Below are positions 10,748-22,381 of a DNA stretch of 64,000 bases, piece after piece. Under the pieces are notes generated by a model. The model did no database searches. It saw nothing but the letters and a program-made list of their open reading frames with translations, and was not told the origin of the DNA. A program made the translations under genes and the position numbers. Source of the stretch: Xylogone sp. PMI_703 (Eukaryota > Ascomycota > Leotiomycetes). The stretch spans positions 2,852,001 to 2,916,000 of the forward strand of contig JAJTUQ010000001.1 of NCBI GenBank assembly GCA_021399445.1, written 5' to 3'. Position 1 is the first letter of the stretch; the number at the start of each line of letters is the position of its first letter.

Positions 10748-12531
10748 TCAATAAACGCTGTCACTAACGCTTTGCTCTTTTTCCTTTACCTCTCTAAACC
10801 CAGGGTCTTCGGACTCATTATCCACTTCATCCACATGGTCTCCATAAACCAGATGATCCTCGTATCCATGGTCATGAGCTTCAGTATGGATAGTCTGGTC
10901 TCCTAATGCATCGGCCTTGGCCCCATGTCCGATACCCGGCGCTCTTCTGCTGCGTTCGTTCTCGTTATCTCCGTCACTGGAATTTGAATCTGAACGTCCG
11001 TGTCCCCGACCATGGCTGTGTCCATGGCCATGACCGTGACCATTTGACATACTATGCAATTTACCAACGAGACTGGAGATTTTAGTGCCTTTTCCCTTTG
11101 CCAATCTCTTCCGTGTATCCTCTTCGGCGCTAAATTCTGTGTCGCTACCAGCATGGCTTGTGTTCCCACTTGCAGTGCCGCCAAAGTCCCTCCCAACTTG
11201 CTTCACTGACAAAAGATGCGAGTTATTTGCAGGGCTCTTCAGATGTTGTCTCAACCTATCATCTACAGAAATGAAACTTGGAGTACCATCCGGACTGGAG
11301 ACAACCTCTTCTCGAGTCTTGCTTAAATCTAATGCAGGAGGCGTCGGCTCATGGCCTCGGGGATCATCTATATCCTCCTCGTCAGAGGACTGCCACCGAC
11401 GACCTGGAAGACGGCGAAATGGAAGGCTCTCTCCACCGTTGGTCGGTGACGCTGATGGCGAGGCCCGCCCGTTGTGCTGTACAGCACGTAGAGAATCTCC
11501 TTTCTTTGGAGGATATTTCCCATGATCACAGCCGTTGGGACAACCACCCCATCTCTTCCTAAAAGGAGGTGGGTGCATTATTTGTGCGACTTTATCCTTA
11601 TCACTTTTCTCTTTATCTACACCCGCCAGTTTCTCTTTCTCCCTGAAGGCAGCTAGACGTTCACGTTTGAGATCTGACCAGGTTCGAAGCTGGTTTTCCA
11701 GAACATACTTCCCGGAGTCTTCCTTTTTGCGCATGATTAGAAATTCGCAGTGGTTCACGTTTCGGAGGTCTTCGAAATATTCAACACTAAAGTGATACCA
11801 TTTCATTAGGAAGACGCGGCTCATAAGTCCATGCGTCACTGCGATTCAGTTTTGTTAGAGCTTAAAAAGTGAAGTATAGGTAAGGAAACTTACCTAATAC
11901 GCAGACACTGGCAAAATCATCCTCTCCGAACTGCCTCCACAAACTCTCATTGAACCCACTGATACGATCATACGCATCGGCAGCAGACTCTCCATTAGGT
12001 ATCCGATAAAAGAAATGACCATAGTCGGCCCTTTCCTGCCACATTCTCTCCATTTCAGCAGAACATGGTTGAAAGTTCCCGAAGTCTTGTTCCCGCAATC
12101 TGGGTTCTTCATATACTTTTATTTTGTGGCGGGGAAAAGGCGATGGAGAAGGATCATCGGAAGTGAGAGTAGACAGTATGCCTTCTGTGGTTTCTCGTGT
12201 TCGTCTATAGGGTGATGTGTAAAAGTGTAAGGTATCATCTGCTCGAAGCATGGATCGTAGCCGCCGGCCAGCCTCGTGTGCCTGGGACCAGCCTTCCTGG
12301 GTTAACTTCACCCTGTGGTCTGGAATGGTTTGATGGATGTCACGATTTTCTGACGCAGTTAGTAATTAATACTAATTTAATGACACAGGAAGCGGTAAAG
12401 TATCAGAAGCGCTTGAAATAGCGACTAGAGATATAGATCCAACATCGAGGGGCAAAGGCGAGGGGCGGCGACTCACTATTTCCTTCAGATTGGGCATGTC
12501 TGATCACTATTATCATACGTGGTTTTCCCAT
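10748..12531 (-). CDS. Histidine phosphatase (phosphoglycerate mutase-like), Det1-related
   Basis: Three exons on the minus strand: 12531-12477, 12349-11894 and 11838-10748, giving 533 residues. The first exon is only 55 nt but carries the catalytic IRHAQSEGN (phospho-acceptor His12). It is joined by a 127 nt intron with a perfect TACTAAC branch site. Further motifs are SPYRRTRET (second Arg), LREQDFGNFQ (acid) and VTHGLMSRVF with the second catalytic His at 173. The fold ends near residue 240. The C-terminal 300 residues are disordered, with a His-Gly run (GHGHGHGHSHG, about 437-452) that could bind metal. The core resembles yeast Det1, a broad acid phosphatase linked to sterol transport; orthology is inferred, substrate unknown. 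Confidence 0.85.
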
Positions 12532-13024
12532 TTTGTTCTAGAATAACGATTGACTCGTTTATTGAGAGATTGTCTATTAAGGAAAGAGAAGATCTCAGCA
12601 CAAGTTGGTTTTATACTGTCGGATCTTTCTGTTTCAGCCGTGTAGGAACATGATTCGATCCCTTGCATTTGTAAACGAGCCTTATCGATTTGCTATGTCG
12701 CGGGAGTGCCCGTATCAACACTTCACCGCCCAGTCAAGGACTAAAGTTAACCCGTGTACTGTGGCAGCCTTGCGCTTTTATTGTACAAGAACTGCGCAAG
12801 TGGTTCCTGTGCGCTGCGGTATCCGAAATATGAAGACATTCCATCTGAATGCAAGCATGCAAGGCTACCTCTCCTCAATTAATCCTTCCACAAGATACAA
12901 TCCAGAGCATTAGTGCGAAATAGGACATTCTCTTCGCGTACCATTCTGATCAATCATTGGCTTACTTCTCTCTTTGGTCTTTCCGCGCATCCAACTGTTA
13001 CCTCATTCGACCAAGCCTTGCACT
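12532..13024. other. Divergent intergenic region, histidine phosphatase / DUF1168 gene
   Basis: 493 bp of divergent promoter. The 102-codon frame at 12605-12913 has no recognisable similarity and is not annotated as a gene. Confidence 0.5.
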
Positions 13025-13621
13025 ATGTCCGCAGGTATTCCAGAGAGTATACCAACTTCGCAAGATCCACGGTCAAAGCGACCTCTTAAAAAGAAGCGCG
13101 CACTATCTCCGACTTCAGAACAAGCGCAACAGGTAGAAGCGCTGTTCGCAAAGCCCGACCGCGAAATCGCCATCCCGTCAGGCTCTGTCATCAAGAAATC
13201 CCACGTCTCAGCGCCTCCTGAGATCGTCGCCAATGTACAAGGAAGCAGCGCAGGTGCCGGTTCTGGAGAATTCCACGTATACAAGGCAGCGCGAAGGAGA
13301 GAATACGAGAGATTAAGGGCTATGGATGAGGATGTAAGGAAAGAAAAAGAGCAGGAAGAGTTTGAGAGGGAGAAGAAAGAACGAGAAGAGAAAGATGCGG
13401 AAAGGACAAGGAAAAATAGAGAAAAGAGAGAGAAAAAGAATAAAAAGAAGAAGGGAGGCGCGAAGAATCAGAACCTAGAGAATGGAGGGTCTAATGATGC
13501 AGCAATCTCGGGAGCCGATACAAAAGACGGGGTTAGTGACAAGAAAGATAATGGTGCAGCAGAAAATGGCCAAACTACGAGCACCGAGGAAGTTGGAGTA
13601 ATTATACATGATGATGATTGA
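13025..13621 (+). CDS. PRKRIP1/DUF1168 family nuclear protein
   Basis: Single exon of 198 residues from the ATG at 13025; the frame is open further upstream but only from a TTG. The conserved block LFAKPDREIAIPSG... followed by GEFHVYKAARRREYERL is characteristic of DUF1168, the family of human PRKR-interacting protein 1, a component of catalytically active spliceosomes. After it comes a long single helix of alternating K/E/R residues (about 95-150), as in PRKRIP1, and an acidic tail. Nuclear, spliceosome-associated function is inferred from the family. It converges on CCT3 with a 152 bp gap. Confidence 0.8.
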   Translation: MSAGIPESIPTSQDPRSKRPLKKKRALSPTSEQAQQVEALFAKPDREIAIPSGSVIKKSHVSAPPEIVANVQGSSAGAGSGEFHVYKAARRREYERLRAMDEDVRKEKEQEEFEREKKEREEKDAERTRKNREKREKKNKKKKGGAKNQNLENGGSNDAAISGADTKDGVSDKKDNGAAENGQTTSTEEVGVIIHDDD

Positions 13622-13773
13622 AGATGACTACGGAGCACAGGTCGGAGAAAGTATTCACAAATATTGGGTACAATAACATTCGCTGGTGGCAGTAGGGTAA
13701 GGACATGATCATGCATTACCTATCATTGACTTTCTATAGTATGGTACAGAGGTATGCTCGATATCAGATCTTT

Positions 13774-15678
13774 TTAATCATCGCCGCCAGCCATTGGACC
13801 ACCACCACCAGCTTGTCTAGCAGCTTTAGCGCTGCAAATATCGTCCACTCTCAGAAGCAGGCAGGCAGACTGAACCATGTATTAGTACTATGTATAAATA
13901 AAAGAAGCAAGTTTGACATACCTCAATTGCTGTCTTGATACTTTGTGCCTTAACAGCCTCCGGTTCCCACACTCCATACTCCTTCATGTCAACAATCTTA
14001 CCTGTATCGCCATCTATTCCCCAGGTGTTGTGGCCCTCAACATGCTTCGCTCGTAACGCAGTAAGAACTCGAACTGGGTTAGCGCCGGCGTTTTGGATAA
14101 GTGTCCGAGGAATGACCTCGAGGGAATCAGCAACCGCTTTGTAGGGCCATTGCTGGACACCCTCAATGCTCTTAGCCAGATGACCTAATCGTACAGCTAT
14201 GGCCATTTCGGTAGCACCACCGCCGGGGGAGAGTCTAGGGTTGAACATAACATTACGAGCCACAGACATCGCATCAGCCAAGTTTCGGTCGATCTCGTTT
14301 AGAATATCTTTTGATGGTCCTCGGAGTAATATTGTGCAAGCTCTAGGGTTTGAGCATTTTGTAAGGAAGGTGAAATACTCGTCGCCAATCTTTTCAATCT
14401 CAAACAGACCGCAGCCCGTTCCAACGTCAGATTCCTGAAGATCCTCAACGCGGTTGACAATAGTTGCGCCAGTAGCTCGAGCAATTCTGTTGTTATCTGT
14501 CTTTCGCACTCGACGAAGAGCGGTGACATCCGCTTTCATCAGGTAGTGTTGTGCCAAGTCTGCAATAGGTTAATACAATCCTCTCTTAAACTATTGGAGA
14601 TTAGCCTACCAGATACACCCTTCTCAGTGATGACCAAATCTGGCTTAACTGCTAGGATGCAATCAACCATGTGTTTGACTTGTTCCTCCTCAATCTGCAG
14701 AATCTTGTTCCAGTCTTCCTCCTTGCTAATTTCGATATTCGTTTGTGACTCGCCCTTCTTGTATTCTAGAGTACAATCTAAAAGAACAATTCTAGGGTTC
14801 TCTATCCTCCGTCTCATCTTAGGGTGGGTAATATCCTTGTTGAGCATTACGCCGTCTAGGACCCTGCTATCTTCAATTTCACCGCCTGGAATTTTCTCAA
14901 CTCTGGCATATCTCTTGATATCAACTTCTTTCTTACCACCACCCACGTCAAATGTAACAGTTCGTACTGCCTTCAGTGCTAGATTGCACATAAGTTCAGA
15001 CCATCTGGAGACAAACTTGGTGCCAATAGATGAAGAGATCAACTGGTACATAGCCTTATCATCATTGATATCCACTGGTAAAGAAATCTCCTCTATAACC
15101 TCGAGAGCATCTTTCAAAGCGTGTTTGAAGGCAGATATGATAACAACAGGGTGAATGTTGCGCTCTAATTGTGGAAGGGCCTGTGCAAGAATTTCACCAG
15201 CTACATAAATTAGCCCGGGTATACACCTCATTTAGTAAAACTGCCACTGACCAAGAATAATAACACTGGTAGTCCCATCACCAACTTCCTCGTCCTGCGT
15301 CCTGCTCAACTCGATCATGCTCTTTGCCGCTGGATGTGAAACCTCAATTTCTCTTAGGATAGCGTGGCCATCATTCGTCAGGACAATACCTCCAAGAGGA
15401 TCCAGTAACATTTTAAGCATTGCCTTGGGACCTAAACATGATCGAATAATATCTGCAACACTTCTTTATCTTAGCATCCACCCAACCATTTTGTATTCTA
15501 GTTTGGCTCTTTGGCTTACGTTTTCGCAGCGGTAATATTCGAAAGCTGGGCCTTCCGTCCTGTTTGTCTATCACCACTCTGGGTGTCTATGAACCAAGGT
15601 CAGCCATATTCAGAATAATAACTAAAAAGTTGAAGTGATTTAAAAGCACGCACTCATCACTAAAACAGGAGCCTGCAT
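13774..15678 (-). CDS. CCT3: T-complex protein 1 subunit gamma (cytosolic chaperonin CCT3)
   Basis: Six exons on the minus strand: 15678-15654, 15586-15520, 15460-15252, 15200-14610, 14559-13922 and 13869-13774, making 541 residues, the usual length. It starts [12 protein letters not shown]-site motifs are intact: LTNDGHAIL and [15 protein letters not shown], then [10 protein letters not shown] and [12 protein letters not shown] in the second equatorial half. It ends in a Gly-rich [11 protein letters not shown] tail. The five introns are 50-67 nt and all preserve phase. CCT3 is one of eight subunits of the TRiC/CCT ring that folds actin and tubulin. A telobox-like TTAGGGTTT lies about 250 bp upstream of the start. 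Confidence 0.95.
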
Positions 15679-16171
15679 CTTGAAGGCTGGTGGAAATACT
15701 CCACAAAAACAACCAAGCTGAACTTATGGCTGAAAAATTCCTCAAGCAAGATTATTTCAGGCTCAACGTAGCAAACTCCGTATAAACGTTCTAGTGGGGT
15801 TTGCAGCTTGGAGCTTTGCGCGTGAATGAATTTGGATGCCGCGTTCTAAAATATCGGTGCACGGACCATTAGAAGCTTCTCTCCCCTCCATCGGATGGCA
15901 AGGCTGAAATCGACATCCCATAATTTAGGGTTTTCGTCAAGGACCCCTGTTTCGATGCTACTCCCATGTACAACTCTCCTAGAATAATACTGTACTATTG
16001 TGTCCAACTCTTTGTGCTTCAAAATTGATAGAGTATCGAGAAATTTTGCATGTTAATCATGCATTGTAGTATGCTCAAATATGGATGCCATGGGGTATAT
16101 TGCTTATATCGGTTTCAATATCATACATTATATTCATCTAAGGCCTGACGCCAGCATCAGGCCCGCCATAT
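15679..16171. other. Intergenic region, CCT3 promoter side
   Basis: 493 bp between the CCT3 start and the 3' end of the SDR gene, both on the minus strand. The only motif noticed is TTAGGGTTT at 15925-15933. Confidence 0.5.
15925..15933 (+). promoter_or_regulatory. Telobox-like TTAGGGTTT upstream of CCT3
   Basis: A telomere-repeat-like nonamer 247 bp before the CCT3 ATG. Teloboxes are bound by Tbf1/TRF-like factors in promoters of fungal translation genes. A single short match may be chance. Confidence 0.3.
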
Positions 16172-17288
16172 CTATATCAGTGACTCTTTCTCTCCCACTT
16201 CTCTTCCCTTGAAGCTCTTCATAGCTGTGTCTACTCCACAGAGCTTCCTCAAGATAGCCTGCACACCAACTGGCATTACGTTCATCCAATCAACCCATCT
16301 CGCATATAGTGGCATTGCAAGATTCGCACTGGATCCAGAGTCGATAGCAGCTATGACCTCCTTAGCCACATCCACAGGTTCAATGACAGGTGCTAAGAAA
16401 TTTGAAGGAGTTCGGACACCATTGAAAAGCGGAGTGCTCAATTGACCAGGAGACACCAATATGGTCTTAATATCTGAGTATGCTTTCAACTCTGCTGTGA
16501 TAGATTTGTGCATCGCTGTAATAGCAGCTTTCGAAGCAGAATAGTCGGATAACTGTGCAGCTCCAACTTGACCAAGAACACTAGACATGGATACTATTGT
16601 GCCTTTCTTTTCTCGAATCATGCCTGGGAGGAAAGCCTTAAGCGTATAAAAGTGTGACAGAAGGTTCACTCGGAAGTTTTTCTCTATGGCATCGATATCC
16701 AAGTCTAATAGAGGTTTGCCATTGACAATAGTAGCATTGTTGATCAGAATAGTCGGGGTGCCGAGCTATACTTAGTTAACAGAATGTCAGAGTAGAAATC
16801 GCTTGAAAACTTACGTCTCTTTCAATCTCGACTGCAACGCGCGCAACTTGTTCTTTGTCCCCGACATCACACTTATATGTAGTGACTCCCCTGGCCTCAC
16901 CGGCCTCTAAGTCCCTGACGTCAAGAACCGCGACTGTCGCACCTCTCATACCATATACTTCAGCAATCAACAGCCCCAGTCCACTTGCACCCCCCGTGAT
17001 CACGATAACTTCATCGGATAGATCCACCTCGCGGGGCTTCGAGAATGCAATCTGTCTATTAAGGACCCCGAGAAAGTACATCATAGTCAAGAACGAGGCA
17101 TAACCAATGGTAACGTGCATAGAAGTGTGGGTCCAAGGCGTAGCCTGCGCGCGTAGACAGAGTGGTAGCATCCATGCTACGAAGGGATGAAGAAAGGTAA
17201 CATTAAGAACTTTAAGGAAGAGATCGATGGAAAGAGGTTGCGTCCATGAGAGGTCCTGACCTCTAGATGGGGGGCTTGCGTACGCCAT
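16172..17288 (-). CDS. Short-chain dehydrogenase/reductase with membrane anchor
   Basis: Two exons, 17288-16815 and 16765-16172, split by a 49 nt intron, give 355 residues. A long N-terminal region contains one or two hydrophobic segments (about 22-48 and 57-75). The Rossmann motif TGGASGLG is at 98-105, a CDVGD cofactor-adenine motif follows, then INNAT (NNAG variant), SMSS (catalytic Ser about 218-220) and YSASK (Tyr233, Lys237). Membrane-anchored SDRs of this layout resemble the retinol dehydrogenase/17-beta-HSD11 (SDR16C) group and often act on lipids or sterols at the ER or lipid droplets. Substrate is unknown. It is preceded by a 1.1 kb spacer and stands alone, not in a cluster. Confidence 0.85.
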
Positions 17289-18393
17289 TGCGATATAGAT
17301 ACGGCGAAATCTGGAATATAAAGATTAAAAAAGTGGTGAAAGAACAGATGAACAGAAAGGAATGGTGGGAAAGAGAGAAAGCCTAGGGATGGCCAGCTAT
17401 ATAGTTTGCCAAAACCTTCGACACGGATGAAACTTGAAACGGTTCGTCGTCGAGGAGCACGTTCGTTTCAAGGGTTAGCCGTCTCTTTGGAGACCCAGGG
17501 CAGCAATTCCATTGGCCAATTACGCTTATGTAATATTAACATCTCAGCTTCGTCCCTCCGAGTCCAAGCTACCTTGTACATGTGTGAATTATCACGAACA
17601 TTGCAAATTACAGTATCACAAGCAGAATCAAAGCTGATAAATAGTCGCTTCACCATCCTTTCCCAGTCATATCGCTGCTTGTCCCTGCCGAGCTACCAAA
17701 TAAAGCTCGTCATGTTCAGCACCTGTCAGTAGGTCAGATAGCTCCAGGGGCTGCTGACCTGACCCTTGGCCAAAGCTCAGTCAGTACACTGCGACCATGG
17801 AAGAACGTCGGTCAATCCTGGCGACTTTGCTTGGGAACAAGCGAGATTTAAAAGAGGCTTAAGAGGACCCATGAATTGAAGGTCGGTTGTGGGCGCACAT
17901 GCGTTCTTTGGGGTCAGGTCAGAACCAGGTTAGATCACTCAGCCCCTAAGAGCTGAGCCGAAAATCACGTTCGGGGTCATGTCAGATCCCTCTGGGGTCA
18001 GCCGAGCTCGGTTCTGATACCGGTTGTATAAATTGCTAGGTATTAATATAAATACTTAATGAACAGGTCAGTATAGTTTTGGCTGCTCGAGTGTATACAT
18101 CGATTCAGAAATTATGGGTATAAGTGATTATCGTCGAAATACGGATTGTTGTCTGATATGATTTCTGATCATTCTAGTCTCCGTAGAGCTCAGGATACAG
18201 GTAATAGTTAGGCTCATTAGCCACAATATTTACCAATGGAATTTGACGCAAATCGTACTGTATCCCACAGGATTTAGGTGACGGGTTATGATAGTAAATA
18301 AATATATTTCTTATGATAGCTCGTTCTGGCATACAAATCCAGCAGAAGGTTCTATTCCTGCCCATGACCAATGCTCCTGAGAATTCCCTGGTG
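17289..18393. other. Intergenic region with clustered GGGGTCA / GGTCAG repeats
   Basis: 1.1 kb upstream of the SDR gene. CTGACCTGACCC at 17754-17765 is the exact inverse of GGGTCAGGTCAG at 17911-17922. GGGGTCA occurs at 17910, 17973 and 17994. No gene is supported; the 108-codon frame at 17406-17732 has no similarity. Confidence 0.5.
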
Positions 18394-20515
18394 CTAAGGT
18401 AAACTCAAGAATAGCTTCAACATTTTCGCAGTATTCGGTGTACCTGAAGAAATTGCCACTGTTAGCATGATGGTCTTCATGTATATGACACATATCAACT
18501 GAAACGACAATGGGTATGTGTTTTTGGACAACTTACCAAGACCGGTGACCGGATCCCATCCCTCCACAGCCTCAAATCCAGCGGTTCCACATCCCTGATT
18601 ACCACCACCAACGATGTCGTTGAAGACTTCCGGGTGAGCATATATTGTCGGATTGATAAATCCAATACTTGACTTTCCGGCATTTAGTCGTGCACCATTG
18701 ATCAGCGTCATTATGGCAGCAAACGTTGGAGCACTCGCGGAAGTTCCATAGATAAGTCTGAAGTTCCCAGTAACCGTGACAACATAATTGACGCCATTTG
18801 CAGAGACATCCGGAAACCCTCGCACCGTTTGAGAGTTATTGAAGCGATCTGAACCGTACGGAGGGCTGTGATTCTGGAAGTAAGAGTTTACTGCCGCAGC
18901 CTGATACGAGGGCATAGAGAACACATTTGAAAATCCACCGCCCGAGAAGATAACACTCTCGGCAGCCTTTTCAGGCTGTGTCACTGTTGCACCAGCCCTG
19001 ACTTGCGTGGCGCCTACTGATGTGACATAGGGGCAGGTACCGGGAAATGAAGGATTAAACATCCCACTCGTTCCATTGTTGTATGCACCAGTGACAGGAT
19101 CAATACACTCACCCAAATTTCCTGCGACCCCATAGTCACCTGAGGAATACAAAATAGTTATCCCTTGTAGGCCTAATTTCATATATTCCTGACACTGGCG
19201 CTGTTCATAGGCTGGGGTTAAGTCTGCTTCATTGTAGCCGTACGATGTACTAATTGTTTTCGTTGCAGCGAATCCGCCACAGTTCTCAGGTCCCTGGAAA
19301 CCGGTGGGATCGGATGTATCTGGGTAGACGCCATCCTGAGTTGGATCATCACCCCCTTCGAACGTGCAATAGGAGCCATCAATAGCATCGAGAAAATTAT
19401 TGAAGGATGCACCCTCAATAGGATCCCCAGTCTGATAAAGAGTTACAGGCTGAGGAGCGACAAGAGCCATTGCATACTCAAGGTCAAGATTCTAACTTTA
19501 CTATCAGTCTACAGCATCATAAAATCTATCACTTCGATGACTTACCGATTCACCATTGAAATCAGGGCCGCTCAAGTTTGTCTGGAGTACCCCTCCGTCA
19601 ATAGAGTCAAAGATCGGTCTCTTTCCAACTAAAGACGGAGAGAAATTCCTGAAAAACAGGTCAAGATCACTTGGAACATAGGTTTGTGGTGTGTACTCTA
19701 CCACGCCAAAAGAATCTATATTCCATTAGCATATGAACAGAGACCAAGCTGGATACTGTAGGAGACTTACTTTTTGAACTGCTGGTGATATTGGAAGGAA
19801 TCGCATACAGTGCGCGGAGACAATCAGGCGTAATAGCGACATCGCAGGTACTCAAATCTTTAACCATTCCTTCAGGGACAAAACCTCCCTGTTTTGGGGT
19901 AAATCCGCCAGGCATTCCAAGCTTGATAGCAGTATTACGAGATGTTACGCTTCTCTTTGGGGATTTCTTGACATGGACGTCAAAGTGAAGGGTAGGCGTG
20001 ATGAAATCGATGTGCTGCTGTATGTGCTGCGGGATACTGTAGTGTTCACAGGCAACGTGAGTCTGACCGCTGGAGCTATGCGTATATTGGTAGTATTTTG
20101 TTTGTAGCAAGGCTTCCGCTTCTGCAATTGTGAGGTTGGCGCGGATCCAATTCAGTCCGCTTGATTGTTTAACACGCCTTGCATCGATACCAAATTCATG
20201 GAGCCAAGTAGTAACGGCTTGTACAGCATGCTCGCTAGGGGCAAATTTGTCTCTGATTTTGTCTACAGTCCAATGTCTGCCATAGTTCTTTGATTGAGGA
20301 TCAGCAACATCCATCAAGAATTCCTCTGCCTTATGCAAATTGCGCTGGGTCAAGGCAATCTGGATTGGGAGTCGAGCCTCATTGTTGATGCTCTCGATAT
20401 CTCTCCTCCACTTGGGCGGAGGTTTGCTACGATGTTCGTGGACCACATAAGGACTCGTGGGAAATGCAAACGCCCCAGTGAGGAGACTGCACACACCGAA
20501 GAGGAAAAAATGCAT
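18394..20515 (-). CDS. Sedolisin-family serine protease (tripeptidyl-peptidase like, S53), secreted
   Basis: Four exons on the minus strand: 20515-19771, 19715-19546, 19491-18537 and 18443-18394, encoding 639 residues. A signal peptide (MHFFLFGVCSLLTGAFA) leads into a pro-kumamolisin activation domain (about 20-210). The catalytic Glu304 and Asp308 lie in GESNLD, split by intron 2. The oxyanion Asp is about 424 in SSGDYG. The nucleophile Ser556 is in GTSASAP. The C-terminal calcium site (FNDIVGG, GWDPVTGLG) is complete only if the last 93 nt intron is removed; without it the end is aberrant. All catalytic residues are present, so an active acid peptidase acting outside the cell or in the vacuole is likely. 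Confidence 0.92.
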
Positions 20516-22381
20516 GATGTGGAGGGAGAGATATTGAAAGAGTGTGGATAACCCTACAGAGGCTATCCCCGAGCCGAAGTCTTCATGGCTCTTTATACAA
20601 AATACAGAGAAGTAAGGTGTTATGCTTACTTACCTACCTGTTACCTAGCCTTGCTATCTGCATCTCTCAGACAGCATTCATGTCGATAAGATGATACTAC
20701 AAATAGCGACTTCGTCAAGCGGCACAGCATTATCAACATGGTGCCAACGCCGAGCCGCAAAGGGGAGATATTGCCAGGATGAGATACTTGGACGTGAACG
20801 AAGTGATGATTGGTTTGCATAAACTCCAGTGACGGCACATATCCTATATAATCATGCGTTATTGCAAAACAGGGCATTAGGTTCATGCTGAGTGATGTCG
20901 CAGCACTGCCGTGTTGATACATTGCAGCATCCAGCATAATCAAGAGACCACAACCTGCCCGCTCGGTGCCTGCAATGTGTCTGTTATCCAAAGATGATGA
21001 TCGTGCTTGGGAACGTACCTACATACAATATGCAGAATCGTGGTGGATGCAACTTGGGTCAATATTGGAGCTTGGCAATCGCCCCTGGCGGCAACGAAAG
21101 TATGAGCCACGCCATCGCGACCATTGTATGGCCCATCTCAAGGAACTGTAGTAATACAGTCCTGCCTCAGCGGCCCAGCCAGCCAAGCAATGCGGAGACT
21201 GTAAGAAGAAGCCTGGGCAAAAGTGCAAACGCATAAATCTCTTGACCAAAATAGAGTAGGCGTTCAATACATGGCTTAGCAGCAAGGATCTGTGACAGAG
21301 CAACACCACTTGAGTATCCTACTCACGATGACGGGACAATTGTAGCACTTCCAAAATAGTAGTTTTAATCGAGCCAGATATCCGATGCAAAGAGAATCAG
21401 AATCACATCTACTTGCATGTGCTCATAGGTAAATGATATTATTAACCGGGGTATACAGGAGTGAGAACAGTGGTTAATAAAAGCTTATGTGCCTTGCAGG
21501 CGCGAGGTGCCCCATCAAGCAACCTAAAAGCCCCAATCTGCGCCACTGCCAGCGCCTTCCGAGATTACTGTAATAGGCGCTACGGTAGCCCGCAGTGGGT
21601 TGGACCGCTGAGAGGGGCAGCTGCGAGTATCAAGACAATCTCTGGCAAACGACGGTCAGCTTTTAGAGAGAGCACATTGTCTCAGTATGTTAGCTAATGC
21701 CACTTATATACGTGCTGAAATGTTGTGCCTTATATCATTCCCTTACTTCAATGCCGCTCTATCCTTGTACTCTGCCCATTCGTGCAGATGTCACCGAAGA
21801 TCGTGATCCATAATCGTTTATCCCGGGATACATTCTAACCCTGCATACGGCACGCGGAAGGGTCACGGGTGGGTGAGTATAACAGAACAATAATGTTATG
21901 CTTGGGTAGCATCAGTATTATTGGAATTGAGAAGCAATAGATGACGCGACATAAGTTGATGCATGTGATTTTTGCTATTCAATAATCGATAAGCTGTCCA
22001 TCTATCAAGGCCTGGATGGAGGATACGAGTTCGTTTATCTTCAATTTAGATCTCAACTATCGGCGTTGTCTGTTTTTACATCTGAGATCTCAACCTCTAA
22101 ATTATTAAGCAATGAAGTAGAGAACTAGTCTGATCGGTATTTCTGTTGACTACGTGACTCTTTGCAAAACCATAATCTCCTCTGCCTTTAGTCTGTTACG
22201 GATAAAGATCTACAGGTGTCGAAATCTCTCATCTAGAGAAATACACTCTCATTAAACAACCGTGAACGCCAGTTCTTCCGTACTATCCCCCCTGCAGACT
22301 CCTAATCCAGAATATAATATTAACACCATAGAGTTTATACCTCCCTGAAATGATTGTCATTCAATTACCCTCGTTCTCTTA
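20516..22381. other. Long intergenic region upstream of the sedolisin gene
   Basis: 1.87 kb between two minus-strand genes. Several frames of 60-116 codons on both strands overlap and show no domain or splice support. I see no intact repeat element and no RNA gene. Confidence 0.5.
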
